Source: Trichobilharzia regenti
Lineage: Eukaryota > Platyhelminthes > Trematoda > Strigeidida > Schistosomatidae
Direction: 5' to 3'
Length of the DNA stretch: 64,000 bases
Assembly (NCBI GenBank): GCA_944472135.2
Contig: OX235270.1
Location: forward strand, 140,197,632-140,261,631
Position numbers and translations under genes: made by a program. Under the pieces are notes generated by a model. That model saw only the letters and a program-made list of their open reading frames with translations. It was not told the origin of the DNA and did no database searches. Positions within the stretch are counted from its first letter, which is position 1; every line of letters starts with the position of its first letter. Shown piece by piece: positions 44,840-56,033 of the stretch.

Positions 44840-45575
44840 AGATGACGAAGACTCCTGGCCAACACCACCAACAGCAACAGCAACAACAACAACAACAAAC
44901 AACAATCAGCATAAATGGAAGATCTGAAGAAAGCAACCTTCTTCACCTACCCACATGGGAAGCATCGTTTCAACTACAAGCGGACGGAACTGACGAGGAT
45001 ATCATTATAGTGAGGATTGGGAAAGCTAGGCAAGCTTTCATTGCTCTGTACTCTGTTTGGAGGACAACAGCACTGTTCAGTATGAAAAATAACATCCAGA
45101 TTCTCAGCTCCAATGTGAAATCAGTGCTACTTAACATACGAATCAGAGACTTGCATTGCCCATCACAAAGAACTCTTCAAACAAACTACAAACTTTCATT
45201 AACAGCTAGCTGTCTTCGCTCAATACTACTCGAGATCAGATGGTTGGCCAGAAAAAGTCAGAAATAGGGATCTCTCGGAGCGACCAACCACCAACCGGTT
45301 GTGCAACAAATAGGCAGGAAGAAATGGAGATGGACTGGCCATACTCTGAGGAAACAAACCATCAATTGACGTCACTAGACAAGCCCGAAAGGGAATCAGA
45401 GAGTTGGTCGTCAGTGTGATTGTGACTTGGAGGAGGTGATGTGAAGAGGAGATGAAAGCATGTGGGCAAACTTGGAGCTGGGTGAAAATGTTGGCAGAAA
45501 ATTGAAGGCAATGGAGACGCGCGGCTGAAGCCCTATGCTCCTTTAGGAATTAAAGAAAACAATAGTTATAATAAG
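44840..45575 (+). pseudogene. LINE-A 3' portion with expanded Q run
   Basis: 44842-45267 encodes 'TKTPGQHHQ', ten or more Q codons (CAG/CAA), 'LHLPTWEASFQLQADGTDEDII', 'VWRTTALFSMKNNIQIL' and 'LLNIRIRDLHCPSQR' (in parts); then 'KKWRWTGHTLRKQTI' in a shifted frame and the 3' UTR. 5'-truncated just after the RT catalytic block. Ends at about 45565 with an AAT-type tail. Confidence 0.85.
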
Positions 45576-45599
45576 CTTCTGTTTATAATCGAAGTGTTC

Positions 45600-45800
45600 A
45601 GCCTTTGTTGACATGTTTAGCGTTTGAAACGATGGCTACTCAGTTCCAGATGCAGTGAGAACAACACCATTCAATGATTGGGTAATGCAGATACAGCCAG
45701 TCGATGAGACCTAAAAATAGGGTGAAATGCGCATCCTGGATTCCACCACCGATGTTTCTCTCTCTCTCTCTCTGTTCATTGGTTTCTAGACCAAAGAAAT
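45600..45800 (+). mobile_element. SMalpha-type SINE, decayed hammerhead
   Basis: 'agcgtttgaaacgatgg', 'cattcaatgattgggtaatgcag' and then a hammerhead region at about 45692-45741. There the core has become TCGATGA and stem I has a mismatch, but GAAA and the ATC-CTGGAT side are intact. Catalysis is unlikely. Followed by a CT run at 45755-45771. Confidence 0.7.
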
Positions 45801-46655
45801 ACTGTGAAAACAGAAATTATGCCAAAGTGATTCTCAGAACTTGGCATGCGACAGAACTAAGCACTTTTCGTTACTTGTTTAATTATTAGTGAATTCTGTC
45901 AGTTAAAATTTATCAAATGTAAAAACAAAAAAAGTATTCGTGTTTTTCACATTGTTGGATGAACTTGGATGAACAACGAACAGTGAACGTTGATTTACAA
46001 GTCAGTCAGTCAGTCAGTAAGTCGTGCGCCAGTTTCACAAAAAAGAAAAAAAAAGAGGAAAATTTGCAAGGCAAGAAACTCTAAACTATCCAGAGCGGAG
46101 GGAAAAATGTTTCTCCGTCTGAGATTAATGCTTCACTAAAAATCAATATAAGTGAAATATATGCTGTTTCATGCTTTTTCCATGAGAAAAAGAGACGCAA
46201 GTCAGCTGGAACACAAATTGTCAGAGAACACAGATTTCAGTTTATATATATATATATTTGTTTCTTCGCCTTTTTTGATATTGTTTGTCATTTTAATTTT
46301 AAGCAGGCACGATAATCCCCTTATCAACTGAAGTCTCAGAGACATTGAAAAATATGCTTGTGGTTGGTAAGATGAGCAGCAGAACAGAAAAGAAAAGAAA
46401 CGAAAAAAAATTGATTCCTACTGTCATAATTCGACTTTTCATACGACTTTTAGAAACATACGCCAAAATCTTTATATCTTCAGGCTATTTGCATAGATTC
46501 TCTAAAGAAAATTATAAACACGACTTTATAACAAAATATTTTAAAGATTATCTGATACTGATTGTATCTGATTACAATTCATAGATACAGTTTACTACAT
46601 AAAGTATGCAATGCATTGAAAAGAAATTTTATGCTAAAAGATTAAAAAGAATTAC
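45801..46655. other. No recognised gene
   Basis: AT-rich; contains the AGTC run and a short TA run at about 46244. The frame at 46345-46584 is lysine-rich and low in complexity, with nothing to support it. Confidence 0.4.
46002..46024. repeat. (AGTC)n short tandem repeat
   Basis: Four to five AGTC units. Confidence 0.7.
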
Positions 46656-46663
46656 TGTGTTCA

Positions 46664-47270
46664 GGTGATGGTTTGTAGGGATTTGGTTGATTGGTTACAG
46701 GATTTCATCATGAGCTGACATTTGCTGGAGAACCATTGGAGAACCAACTGGAAGTATTGAACAGCTGTTTCCGTTGTTCTAGTTTGGGACTCTTCATCAG
46801 TGCACACCCCCCGGGGTTCGAACCCCAGATCTTCTGGTTACAAGGCGACCTCGTAGACCATTCAGCCACTGGGACCCTATCCAATGGTCAATGAATTCTA
46901 ACTTATGATAAGTCACGACATAGCGTGACCACTAGCCAATGTCTTCAGCGAGTATTTGTCATCCAACTCTTTATTTTTGATTTCACACTGTAGCTCAAAT
47001 TTTGCAGGCCGACCATAGATATCAGGTGTGCGTCGGCAGGGAATTGAACTCCGGACGCTGTTCATGATCGGCAAGAATCCTAACCACTGTGCCACCGACG
47101 CTCATGATGAACTCCTGTAACCACTCAAATCCCTACAAACCAAAAGGTCTATGAGCTCGCCTTGTAACCAGAAGGTCCTGGGTTCAAAACCCGCTGTGGT
47201 GGGTGCCTACTCCCACGTTCTCCAATAGTTGTCTAACCAATATCAGCTCATGATCAAATCCTGTAATTAC
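46664..47270. mobile_element. Foldback element FB, copy 3, split by SINE-S
   Basis: Left arm from 'ggtttgtagggattt' to 'gggactcttcatcag' (about 46671-46801). The tRNA-like centre is on the minus strand (B box at about 46814-46826 'gttcgaacccc'; A box at about 46861-46871). The centre is therefore inverted relative to copy 1. Further FB sequence resumes after SINE-S, at about 47103, with another arm and tRNA-like block to 47268. It may be two FB copies side by side. Confidence 0.6.
46970..47102 (-). mobile_element. SINE-S copy inside FB
   Basis: Head 47030-47101 on the minus strand has a perfect 7-bp acceptor-like stem GCGTCGG/CCGACGC, A box TGGCACAGTGG and a B box (GAGTTCAATTCCC). The body matches 25600-25695. 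It is shorter at the 3' end, where the CR1-like terminus is only partly kept. Confidence 0.75.
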
Positions 47271-47559
47271 TGTTTTCTTTGGCTATCAACTCGAATAATT
47301 TCACTCACAAAAAATCTTCTGTCATTGCGTTTAAGGAAATTCACTTCCAGTTGTTCTGAACGGTGGTCAAGTGTAATGCCAAGGAAATTGAAAATCTAAC
47401 TGGATTCCACTCCAGTGGTTGGACAGTAAGGTGATAACCACATGAAGACATGAACATGGATACCATACAGGGGAAGTTTACAGATGAAGAATGATGACGA
47501 CGCCTAAATTATGACTAAGCAGTTGTCTAGTGACCCTTATTTTCAGGGGTTTATGGTGT

Positions 47560-47850
47560 AATCTACTTTGAAACCACAATTACAAAAGGCGGGAACAGAA
47601 GTGTGTACAGTGAGAAGAAGTATGCGTAGACTGGACACTAGGAAATTTATGCCTCTTCTGAAATTTGGAGCAGTGTCACTTAGTGTTTCGACCAGAGACG
47701 CTACCACCAAGTCACTGTATTATTTCTTTCAAGGTTACAGATACGCGTTGTTGACGAGTGCCAACTAGCACGAAACCTAGGTCAGGTTTGGCTTCATGCC
47801 GATTGCCTTCAACCATCTGATAGCAAACATTCACAGAGCGCCGTAGTGGC
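47560..47850 (+). repeat. Small repeat H with hammerhead-like core, copy 2
   Basis: Shares 'ggttacagatac', 'gtgccaactagcacgaaacc', 'ggtttggcttc'-like and 'gccgattgcc' segments with 43260-43350. At 47751-47783 it reads TTGACGA, stem GTGC/GCAC with loop CAACTA, GAAA, then ACC-TA-GGT-C. That is the order of a hammerhead with one core change (C to T at the first core base). Confidence 0.6.
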
Positions 47851-48639
47851 CACATTACAAACTGATACAATTAAGTCTGCATCAGTACCAAGGACTGGAC
47901 GTACGAAACTAGTTACTACCTACTCTTCGGTCAAAGCGTTCAACTCCTTACAGCGCACACCTCTGTACCACCTAATAGGGAGATGTATGGACGTTTTTTT
48001 CTTAGTTGTTTTCCCATTTCGTAAACGAAAGACTGTAAAAAAGACGAAGATAGTCAATGGGTTTCCATCATGATAGAATTTACATTCAAAATTTAACCAC
48101 CTCTCGTGTTTAGTCGTTCTCCTTCATCACCATACAGAATCGCATAAACGTCATCTTATTAAGTGCTTTCAACTTCAAATCTCCACACGGTGTGAATGTG
48201 AGGAGTATATTAATATATTATTACAAATGAGAAGCGAAGGCTGAAGTCATTTTACTTAATCTCAGTTGCACATATCTCAGTTTTATCAAAGATACTTAAT
48301 AGAAAACTACTGGCGGTTAGGCTATCTGGCGTAATTCTGGATTGTCAGACTTATAATAAAATGCTATGGGTGATAATGCAAGTGGTAAACAAAAAATCTG
48401 AGTCTCAACAGGACTCTAGTCTTATCTTTGATAAGACTGCGCATTCATTCTCTTATTACTGAGATGTGTTCCTAAAAGTAGATGTCGGATGAAGACAAAG
48501 CTTGAAAGTCATCTACTGGTGAAACTTACATCCTTGACTCCAGTATAATTATTTGTTTTTATCATGTTGCTATTAATAACTTTCTGGTTGATCTCATTCA
48601 ACTCCACTTTGTCTTAATTACTATCGTCACTTAGATTTT
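47851..48639. other. No recognised gene
   Basis: The frame at 47846-48073 is short and unsupported. No shared repeat was seen. Confidence 0.4.
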
Positions 48640-48860
48640 CAGACAATTGTCTCACTTTATATCCATTAATATCAATAGCATTCTTAAGTGGTGCTCTCTG
48701 TACAACATCTACTTCAACCCTACCTACTCTTCTGCCGATTATGTTAACTTCTAATTTGTGTATTGACTGCATAATTTAAGTGTGCCTTTCTTACATGGTA
48801 TAAATAGACCAGTTCAGCTTGAAAACAAAGTCAGTGAAGCAGATTGTGTATTTCCTAGAG
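48640..48860 (+). repeat. PLE-B-type 3' tail, solo
   Basis: 'caacatctacttcaacc', 'tattgactgcataatt', 'ggtataaatagacc' and 'cagcttgaaaacaaag' follow the order of the PLE-B 3' UTR at 35770-35900. Diverged. Confidence 0.55.
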
Positions 48861-49148
48861 AAACACACGTATGCAAGTAGTTAACTAAAACAGACAGAAT
48901 ACCCAGTTGGAACAAAACACAAAAGAAGTTATGTGCAAATGCTATTCAAAAAGCCAAGATACCATGTAGCGCTTCTAAGTTCAGGAGAAAATCAAAGAAA
49001 TGATTGTCTTCGAGAAAAATGAAAACCCACAATCTCTTCATGAAAAAATGTCTACCCTGACACCAAACAAGCATTACAAAATCACCTTCTGAAAGCATGC
49101 TAAAAATCTTCCAACCGAATAAACTTATGATAAACATTTCAGAAATTT

Positions 49149-49483
49149 TCAAGTATTGGTTTTGTAGGGATTTTGTTTGATTGCTTGAAGGATTTCATCA
49201 TAAGCTGACATCGGTTAGAGAACCATTGGAAAACCATCTCACAGTACTAGCAGAAGTTAGAATTCATGGGCCATTGGATCCGGGTCCCAATGGCTTAATC
49301 GTCTGTGAGCTTGCATTGAAAAAAGAGGGTCCTGAGTACAAACCCTGGCGGTGGGTGCGTGCTGTTTAAGAGTCTCAGACTGTAACGAGATAGCTCTGTT
49401 GTACTTCCAGGTTTTCCAATGTCAGCTTATGATGAAATCCTCCAAGCAATCAAACAAAATCCCTACAAACCAATACTTGAAAA
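49149..49483. mobile_element. Foldback element FB, complete copy
   Basis: Both ends are complete and inverted: 'caagtattggttttg' at 49149 and 'caaaccaatacttg' ending at about 49483; the arms pair over 60 bp or more. Between them are a tRNA-like centre ('atggcttaatcg' and 'gagtacaaaccctgg') and a shortened inner part. At about 335 bp it defines both FB termini, beginning CAAGTATTGG. Confidence 0.7.
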
Positions 49484-49837
49484 TTTCGGAAATTATTGAT
49501 AGACTATTGAAATCTTTTGGAAGATGTTCTGTTAACAAATCAAGAAAAGAATCTCTTGGCTCTTAATTATGTAAACTAAAAGTCCCAACTAAAAGTCCCC
49601 AAGTTATCATCTACATAGTAATTTATCTTATACATGACTGCAAGTAATAAAAATGACTTTATTTTAAACAGTACATCAACGGAGTTTGGATCAAATGTTC
49701 TCCGGGCAGTACTCAATAAAGGCAAAAATAACTACCAGGGTCCTTACATTCATAATAATATCAATAAAAATATCTGCCAAAGTAGAATTAAACTTAAATT
49801 GAAATTGTAACAAATATACACTATTTTCAAGTGTTTG

Positions 49838-50225
49838 CATACAGGAATTCGATTGATTTCAACATTGGTCATGAACTGACTTCAGATAGTGTAACACTAA
49901 AAACCATGGAATGCTGCTTCGTGCTTGTTCAGGAGCTACTAGCTGTTGTATTGGTAAGTCGTGACCATCAGAGTTCACCAAGCTGGATGTGAGGACTTAT
50001 ACTCATCCATGGGATTGGCTGTCAGTTGCGCTAAAATTCACAAAACCACAGGAATTGGAATCTATGGCGCATTGGATCTCATCTCAGTGGGTGGATGAGG
50101 TCATCTTGTAGCCTAGAGGTACTGGGTACAGTCGTTGCTGGAGTCATTGATACATAATGATGATGAATCTCAAACTAGGACGAAACACCTCTCCAGTAAT
50201 CTCTAGCCTTCAGCGGTGTGCCAGG
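49838..50225. mobile_element. Foldback element FB, old copy
   Basis: 'caagtgtttgcatac', 'tggtcatgaactgac', 'gatgtgaggacttatactc', a tRNA-like 'tggatgaggtcatcttgtagcc' and 'caaactaggacgaaac' follow FB order with many changes. It keeps the middle part that is also seen in copies 1 and 2. Confidence 0.6.
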
Positions 50226-50579
50226 TAAATTCAACTAGTGATCAGTTTAAAAAACAATACCTCAGTGATTGGAGGAATAAAATGGGCATTTTGTTCGCTG
50301 TTTGGCAGTAGTCTAGTAGTTTGCCGCCTAACACCTTTCTCATCACACATTGTATGTGCTAAATAAGCTATCGTTTAGTTTTTCCGTTTAGCCATCCAAG
50401 TATAAAATCAGTTGGAAATGCTTCCAGTCCTACGTCATGCGATACGCGGGAAGGGGGCGCGTGAAAAGAGGCTGTCCTGAGTCCGACAAGATGGCATTCA
50501 CATACATTCAAGTGTCTTTCCAAAACAAATAATAATAAGTTGGCCTAGATACACCCTCCCTGCTATTTGCATTGTACAA

Positions 50580-51300
50580 AAATACTTGCTTAAGCAAGCA
50601 AAGCAGATATCACCTTCACCTTAACACTGAAGAACGCAAACTAGTCGTCAAAGACATCAGTTCATGAAGACAACTAGGGAAAACATTTCCGGTGAAGAAT
50701 GTAGCAATGTAAGCTTGGGAAATACCAAGAATGTCGGGGGATAACAGATCATGAATAAATACTTTAAAGAAATTAGCCCCTGGAAAACAACCAAAACAGT
50801 TCCGAAGAAATATGTCTCTATCAGTTTATCGTTCAAAGGAGATGATGTACAGGAAGTAGTCAGACGAAGACTCGATAAAGACATCAAGATAACTTATTTT
50901 GCTGCAAAATTTGTTTTCCTTAACACAACTAAGTGAGTGCTTCAACAACCTGGGAAAGACCAGTTGCCAATCCTCAACACTTCAAACTACGTATATCATT
51001 TTGTGTGTATTTGAGGAAGCAGATACATAGGTTGTACAGAAAGGCGATTATTGTCTACTCACTTGATGGAGCATTCACCGAAATGATTGAAAACAACTGA
51101 ATGCAAACTGCCATAAACCTCAATAACAAAGGCCATTGTGGACTATGGACAAGATATCGACGCTGTCAATTCATTCACTGTTAATTTCAGCAGACAAAAA
51201 CAGGAAGATGCTTGCAATTGCAGAGGCTTGTGCAATCCGAGTTTATAAACCAGGTCTCTGTGAAGAGAACTAGATGGTTGTCACTCTAAATCTACCATAG
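50580..51300 (+). pseudogene. PLE remnant, nuclease half
   Basis: 50751-50936 reads 'KTVPKKYVSISLSFKGDDVQEVVRRRLDKDIK' (in parts), parallel to 'TVPKKKLFMSLAFKGDTISELIKNRLSKCIK' of PLE-B. After a stop come 'YVYHFVCI', 'SRYIGCTERRLLSTHLMEHSPK', then a degraded end. It is intermediate between PLE-B and PLE-F. Confidence 0.75.
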
Positions 51301-51479
51301 TAATTCGTTTTACTTATTATTCTACCTCTTATTATTATTCTTGATTCATTTAAGACTATCCTCTATCAGTAGCATTATCTTAACTCACTTCAACACTATT
51401 ATTATTATTGTTATTATAACTATTACTGCTGATATTACTCTATTTGCAATTCTTGATATATTCTCTAATGACTTATTGT

Positions 51480-52525
51480 CTAACTAAGTGATGTAATTGA
51501 AGCGTGGACCGACTGGAGTATGCATCAGACTGTGCATTGAGAGTTAGAAGACAGGAATACGCCGCATTGACGAATGAAAAGACTCTAGAAGATCTGGATT
51601 TCGTGCGCGGATGATATATGTCTAATGTCACACAAAATTTAAGACTTACAGGCGAAAACAAACAAACTGGCTGTCAGAGGAAGAAAGTGGAGAGGACAAG
51701 ACTCCCGGTGCACATAGAGAAAGTGAAGACGGACGTGATGAACATAACTAACGAACCGTAACAACAACAATCAGCATCAGTCGCCATAAACGGGAGAGAT
51801 TTGACAGAAACATCGTTTCAATCACAAGCAGTCGGACAGGAGGAACATGTAAAAGCCAGCTAGACAACCAGAATCGGAGAAGCAAGATACCCACGCCCTC
51901 ACCAACCTGAAACCAGTTTGGAGATCTTCTACACTACGTTTCGGCATCACAACGAACAATATTCGGATTCCGTTCAACACAAATGTCAGTAAAGTCAGTC
52001 AGTCACTTGTTCTTTACAGGTCAGAAACTTGCACTGAGCTCACGCGTCACGAAAAGGTTTTTCAAAAGGTTTCAGACTTTTCCAAAAGCTGCCAACTTCT
52101 CTGGCTGGCTGTCTCCATACTGAAGATCAAGTGGCCAGCCGGCCGGTCAGAAAGAAATTGCAACAAGAAACTGGCTGGCTAACTGGCTAGGAACAAACCA
52201 ACCAAGAGCCGATTTCTCGACAATTATGTGGGAGAAAATGGATATGGATTGATGGAGCATACCCTGAGGAGGCCGTCGAGTGATATCGCGTGCTCTGCAG
52301 GTCATCGCTTGGGTAGAATCGGAATGAGAAGCGACGAGCGGCCCATTGGTGCGAGGTTGACATATGGGAGGTCATGTGATTTGGAGGGGGAGATGAGAGA
52401 TTATGGTTAATGGTGTACTCAGATGAGGAGGACAGTAGAAAATAGAAGAAAGTGAAAGTGTGTGTTTTTGAAGCCTGCTTTCCACATGGAACCCGACGGA
52501 ATAATAATAATCGCCGTGGTCGTAT
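51480..52525 (+). pseudogene. LINE-B 3' portion, plus strand
   Basis: In several frames: 'SEEESGEDKTPGAHRE', 'TNLKPVWRSSTLRF', 'TNNIRIPFNTNV', 'VSILKIKWPAGRSERNCNKKL', 'GENGYGLMEHTLRRPSSDIA' and 'EGEMRDYG'. The 3' UTR ends at about 52510 with an AAT tail. It is a relative of LINE-A with an altered C-terminus, and forms an inverted pair with the copy at 53.6-54.6 kb. Confidence 0.78.
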
Positions 52526-53589
52526 GACAGACTGATAATGTGTTGTTTTACGATGTGATTTTGTTTGAGTGAATCAAGGTCATTCTAACCTTCAACTGTC
52601 TGCAGGAATAGTCAGTGTATGGTTCTTGCTCACAGAGCTTTGAACCAATCTAGTGAGGAATATTCTGACTGGCTCTAAAAATATGACTGAAAGTTGAATT
52701 TTGGTTAACTAATTCTGTCCTACACTACTTATCTTGCACTCAGAACATTCTGTCAACTGTGTAGCCGTCTAACAGCACTGTTGAGTTTTTGATGTTATTG
52801 CTGTGGAATAGAACCACACGCATAAATTTCAACCAAGAATAACTGTCTTTTTGTTGTCTTTGGAGCGTTTTGTAACTCTGTGTTTCAAGGTCACTTTCCA
52901 GAGTCTGGGTTACAAAAAGTCAGTTCCGATCGTTACAGCTGCGGCAAGAAATCAGCCATGAGAATCTGTCAGCTGTATGATATATTCCAGATATTAGAGT
53001 TTTTCATTGAAGTTTTTGAGACTCGACTATCTTCACCTGCATTTTATTGTCAATGGGTTTCAGTTACGCAATATTCACGTATTTTATTACATAAGGCTTT
53101 TAGCATTGAAGAGTTGTTACATTTCGTTAATTTTTATCTTTTCATTTACTGAAAATTTGTTTAAAAAATATTTGAAAATTTTTTCTCACCTAGATAACAG
53201 ACACTGTGTAGAATTAATGCCGAAATAGTATAGCTGTGGACTGTAGAAATTTAATCCTGTGCTCACACGAAAAACTCTGGTGAGGTGAAATAATAGAAGA
53301 CTATACATACTTTGAATAACGAAATGTTTCCTGACTTTGTTTTCAAGCCTATATATATATATATTCACTTCGTGAAATTAAATGTATTTACCTTTATGGA
53401 CAAAGATATTTCATATGAGGAGCGGTATAAACTGTTTACAGAAGCTATAACGACGTCTGTAGATTAGCATGATGCTATTCTCAGTTGATGGCTACTTCTA
53501 CTCTGCATAAATAAAACTTATGCAAATCGGTAAACATAAATTTCAGCACTAAAGATTAAGTGATAAAGGTATAGTCGAAATTGACTTTA
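52526..53589. other. No recognised gene
   Basis: Spacer between the inverted LINE-B copies. AT-rich with a short TA run at about 53350; frames are short and unsupported. Confidence 0.4.
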
Positions 53590-54630
53590 TTATTATTACT
53601 ATTGTTCCCTTGGGTTCCTACTGGAACATACGGTTTCAGCTGCACGTCTCTACTTTCGTCTGTCTTCTGCTGTACGTCTCACCTGCATCCATGTTAGTCC
53701 ATACTGATTCAACTCCTCTTCACACGATCTCCTCCATGTCACCCTTGCACTGATGACCCACTCACCGCTTGCTTCCCTTTCGGCCTGGTTCCAGTCGAGA
53801 AATGGCCTGACGTGCGCGCGATTTCACCCAGCGGCCTCCAGCCTCAGCGAGCGTCCAATCCATCTCCACTTTCTCCTGCATATTTGTTGGTTGGTTATTG
53901 ATTTTTGTTTTGTTTCTTCCCATAGTTTCTTGTTGATGGCTGTTTTCGGCCCGGCCATCTGATCTTCAGTATAGAGCTAAGACAGTTAATGGTGAAGGTC
54001 TGCAACAGGCTGTTGGAAGTATTCTTTGTGGCCCGTATAGAAGAACCGACTTACTTTATGTTTGTATTGAAAATCCGACTGAATTTTGTTGTTGATGCTG
54101 AGTGACGAAGATTTCCAGATTGGTTTCAGGTTGATGAATATGTTTCTCGTCTTCCCGATTCTCCCTCGATTTGAAATCCTCGTCCGTTCCGACTGCGTGT
54201 AGTTGAGACAATGCTCCCTAGATAAGTAAGTGAATGAAGTAACCTCTTTCAAATCCCTCCCGTTGATGGTGATTGGCGCTGGATGTTGCTGTTGTTGTTG
54301 TTGTTTGGTTGGATATTTTCAAAACCTCCGTCTTGTCTATGTTCACCTGGAGTCCTATCTTCGCCGGCTGATTCTTCGACCAGTTTGTCGGTTTTCGCTT
54401 GTAAGTTTTCGATTTTGTGTGTATGTGACATCAAGCATAAATCATTGCCGTGCGAAATCCAGGTCTTCTAGGTTGTTCACGTCAGTTCAGAATACCGCTG
54501 TCTTCTCGTTTCCCACTGTCTGACGCATAATCCAGTCGACCACAATTAGGAATATCATTGATGATAATAAGCACCCTTATCTGATTCCTGTGTTTACTCC
54601 GAACGCCTCGCTGAGTTTTCCGTTGATTAT
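53590..54630 (-). pseudogene. LINE-B 3' portion, minus strand
   Basis: From the high end: 'GKLSEAFGVNTGIR', stop, 'GCLLSSMIFLIVVDWIMRQTVGNEKTAVF' (RT, in parts), the damaged FADD area, 'KIENLQAKTDKLVEESAGEDRTPGEH' (in parts), an N run from GTT/GTN codons at 54283-54305, 'TYLSREHCLNYTQSERT' and 'NLKPIWKSSSL'. The 3' UTR ends at about 53590 in an AAT tail. It reaches further upstream than the plus copy. Confidence 0.8.
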
Positions 54631-55075
54631 TAGTATTATTATATTATTCATACCTTGAGTTTAGAGCGAAACAGGGTGTCAGCAGTACATATTTTGTTGT
54701 ATTCTACCCTCTACCATAGCTTTTAACCAGCCCTATGATTACCAAAAGACCTTGATTTCCGCCTCAAACAATCTTCTCCATGTAATATACTTGGATGCAC
54801 ACCCAAATCGTCGCTTCCAATTTCCGTTTCACTCCGTGGATCGCCTGATTCCTGATGTCACATCAATGTCCACTTAGCATATATGCAATTCATTAATTTC
54901 CTTCAGTATGCGTTCAGCTGAAAAGGGGGAAAAATATGTGCAATCCATCAATCATCTATGTATTAAAGAAAAGATATGTAAGTTTTCTAAATCACTGTGA
55001 GCAGCGTCACTTTACAATTTTTGTGATTCAGGCATTAAAATGACTCTGTTCAACTTCAAAATATATACATTTGAT

Positions 55076-56033
55076 CATAGGGAATAAAAAGACAGTCGCA
55101 GAGAAGAAAATTTTCTTTTCGACGAAGTCATCAACTAGGCTGTACATTCGTGTTTTTGAAGTATTAATGGGTAGGAAAGTACTAGAATAATTCCTGGTCA
55201 AAGGTCAGATTAATAAAACTACAATTAGGAATTAAAATTCCATAATAAACGGTGGGGGACGGATAAAACTCAAACAAAGTAGCATCATAATTATCGGGAA
55301 GATTTACATATTGTGCAACTAGGGGTTAGAAAAGTAGAAATAACAAAAATAGACAGGATGTTTGGATTAAAAAAAATATCTATTAGGATCTAACTAATGT
55401 GACGAATAATTGTTTATGTGATCAGGGATTAAATATATAGAAATAATAAAATAACAAAATAGACAGGAAGTTCGGATATGAAAATATGGTAGTGAAAATA
55501 GGGACTAAGAAAAACTTGAAAACAACATGAATAAACAGGAAGTTTGGATAAGAAGGGCAATGCGATAGTCACTATTGGGAGAAATACGTGTTTATGATGC
55601 CCGTGGCAGGGACAAGGGTTGAACATATTCATTTTAGAACTTCCTGTCTATTTGGTCATTTTATTATTTCTACATATTTAATCCCTGATTGCATAAACAA
55701 TTATTCGTCAAATTAGTCATCAACCCACTAGATTTTATTATCCAAACATCCTGTCTATTTTCGTTATTTCTACATTTATAACCCCTAGTTGCACAATATG
55801 TCAATCATCTCAGTGATAATGATGCTACTTTGTTGGAGTTTAATCCATCCCCCCAGTTTATTATGAAATTTTAATTCCCAAGGTGTAATTTTTTAATCTG
55901 ACCCTTGACCGGAAATAATTCTGGAACTTTCCCATCCATTTGATATAAATACACGAATGTACAGTCTAGTTGATGACTTTGTCGAAAAGAAAATTTTCTT
56001 CGATGCAACTGTCTTTATATTCCCTACAAAATG
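55076..56033. repeat. Inverted pair of PLE 3' tails
   Basis: Arms about 55076-55480 (minus tail) and 55640-56033 (plus tail) are roughly 85-90% complementary by eye, with about 160 bp between them. The arms share 'gaagaaaattttctt', 'cagtctagttgatgac'-like, 'aataattctgg'-like and 'tagacaggatgttt' blocks. Both 3' ends face outward. No coding sequence: only UTR was kept. Confidence 0.75.

Noticed and set aside
46345..46584. Small basic protein
   Set aside because: Short, low-complexity, no motif, no conserved neighbour; such frames are expected by chance in this composition.
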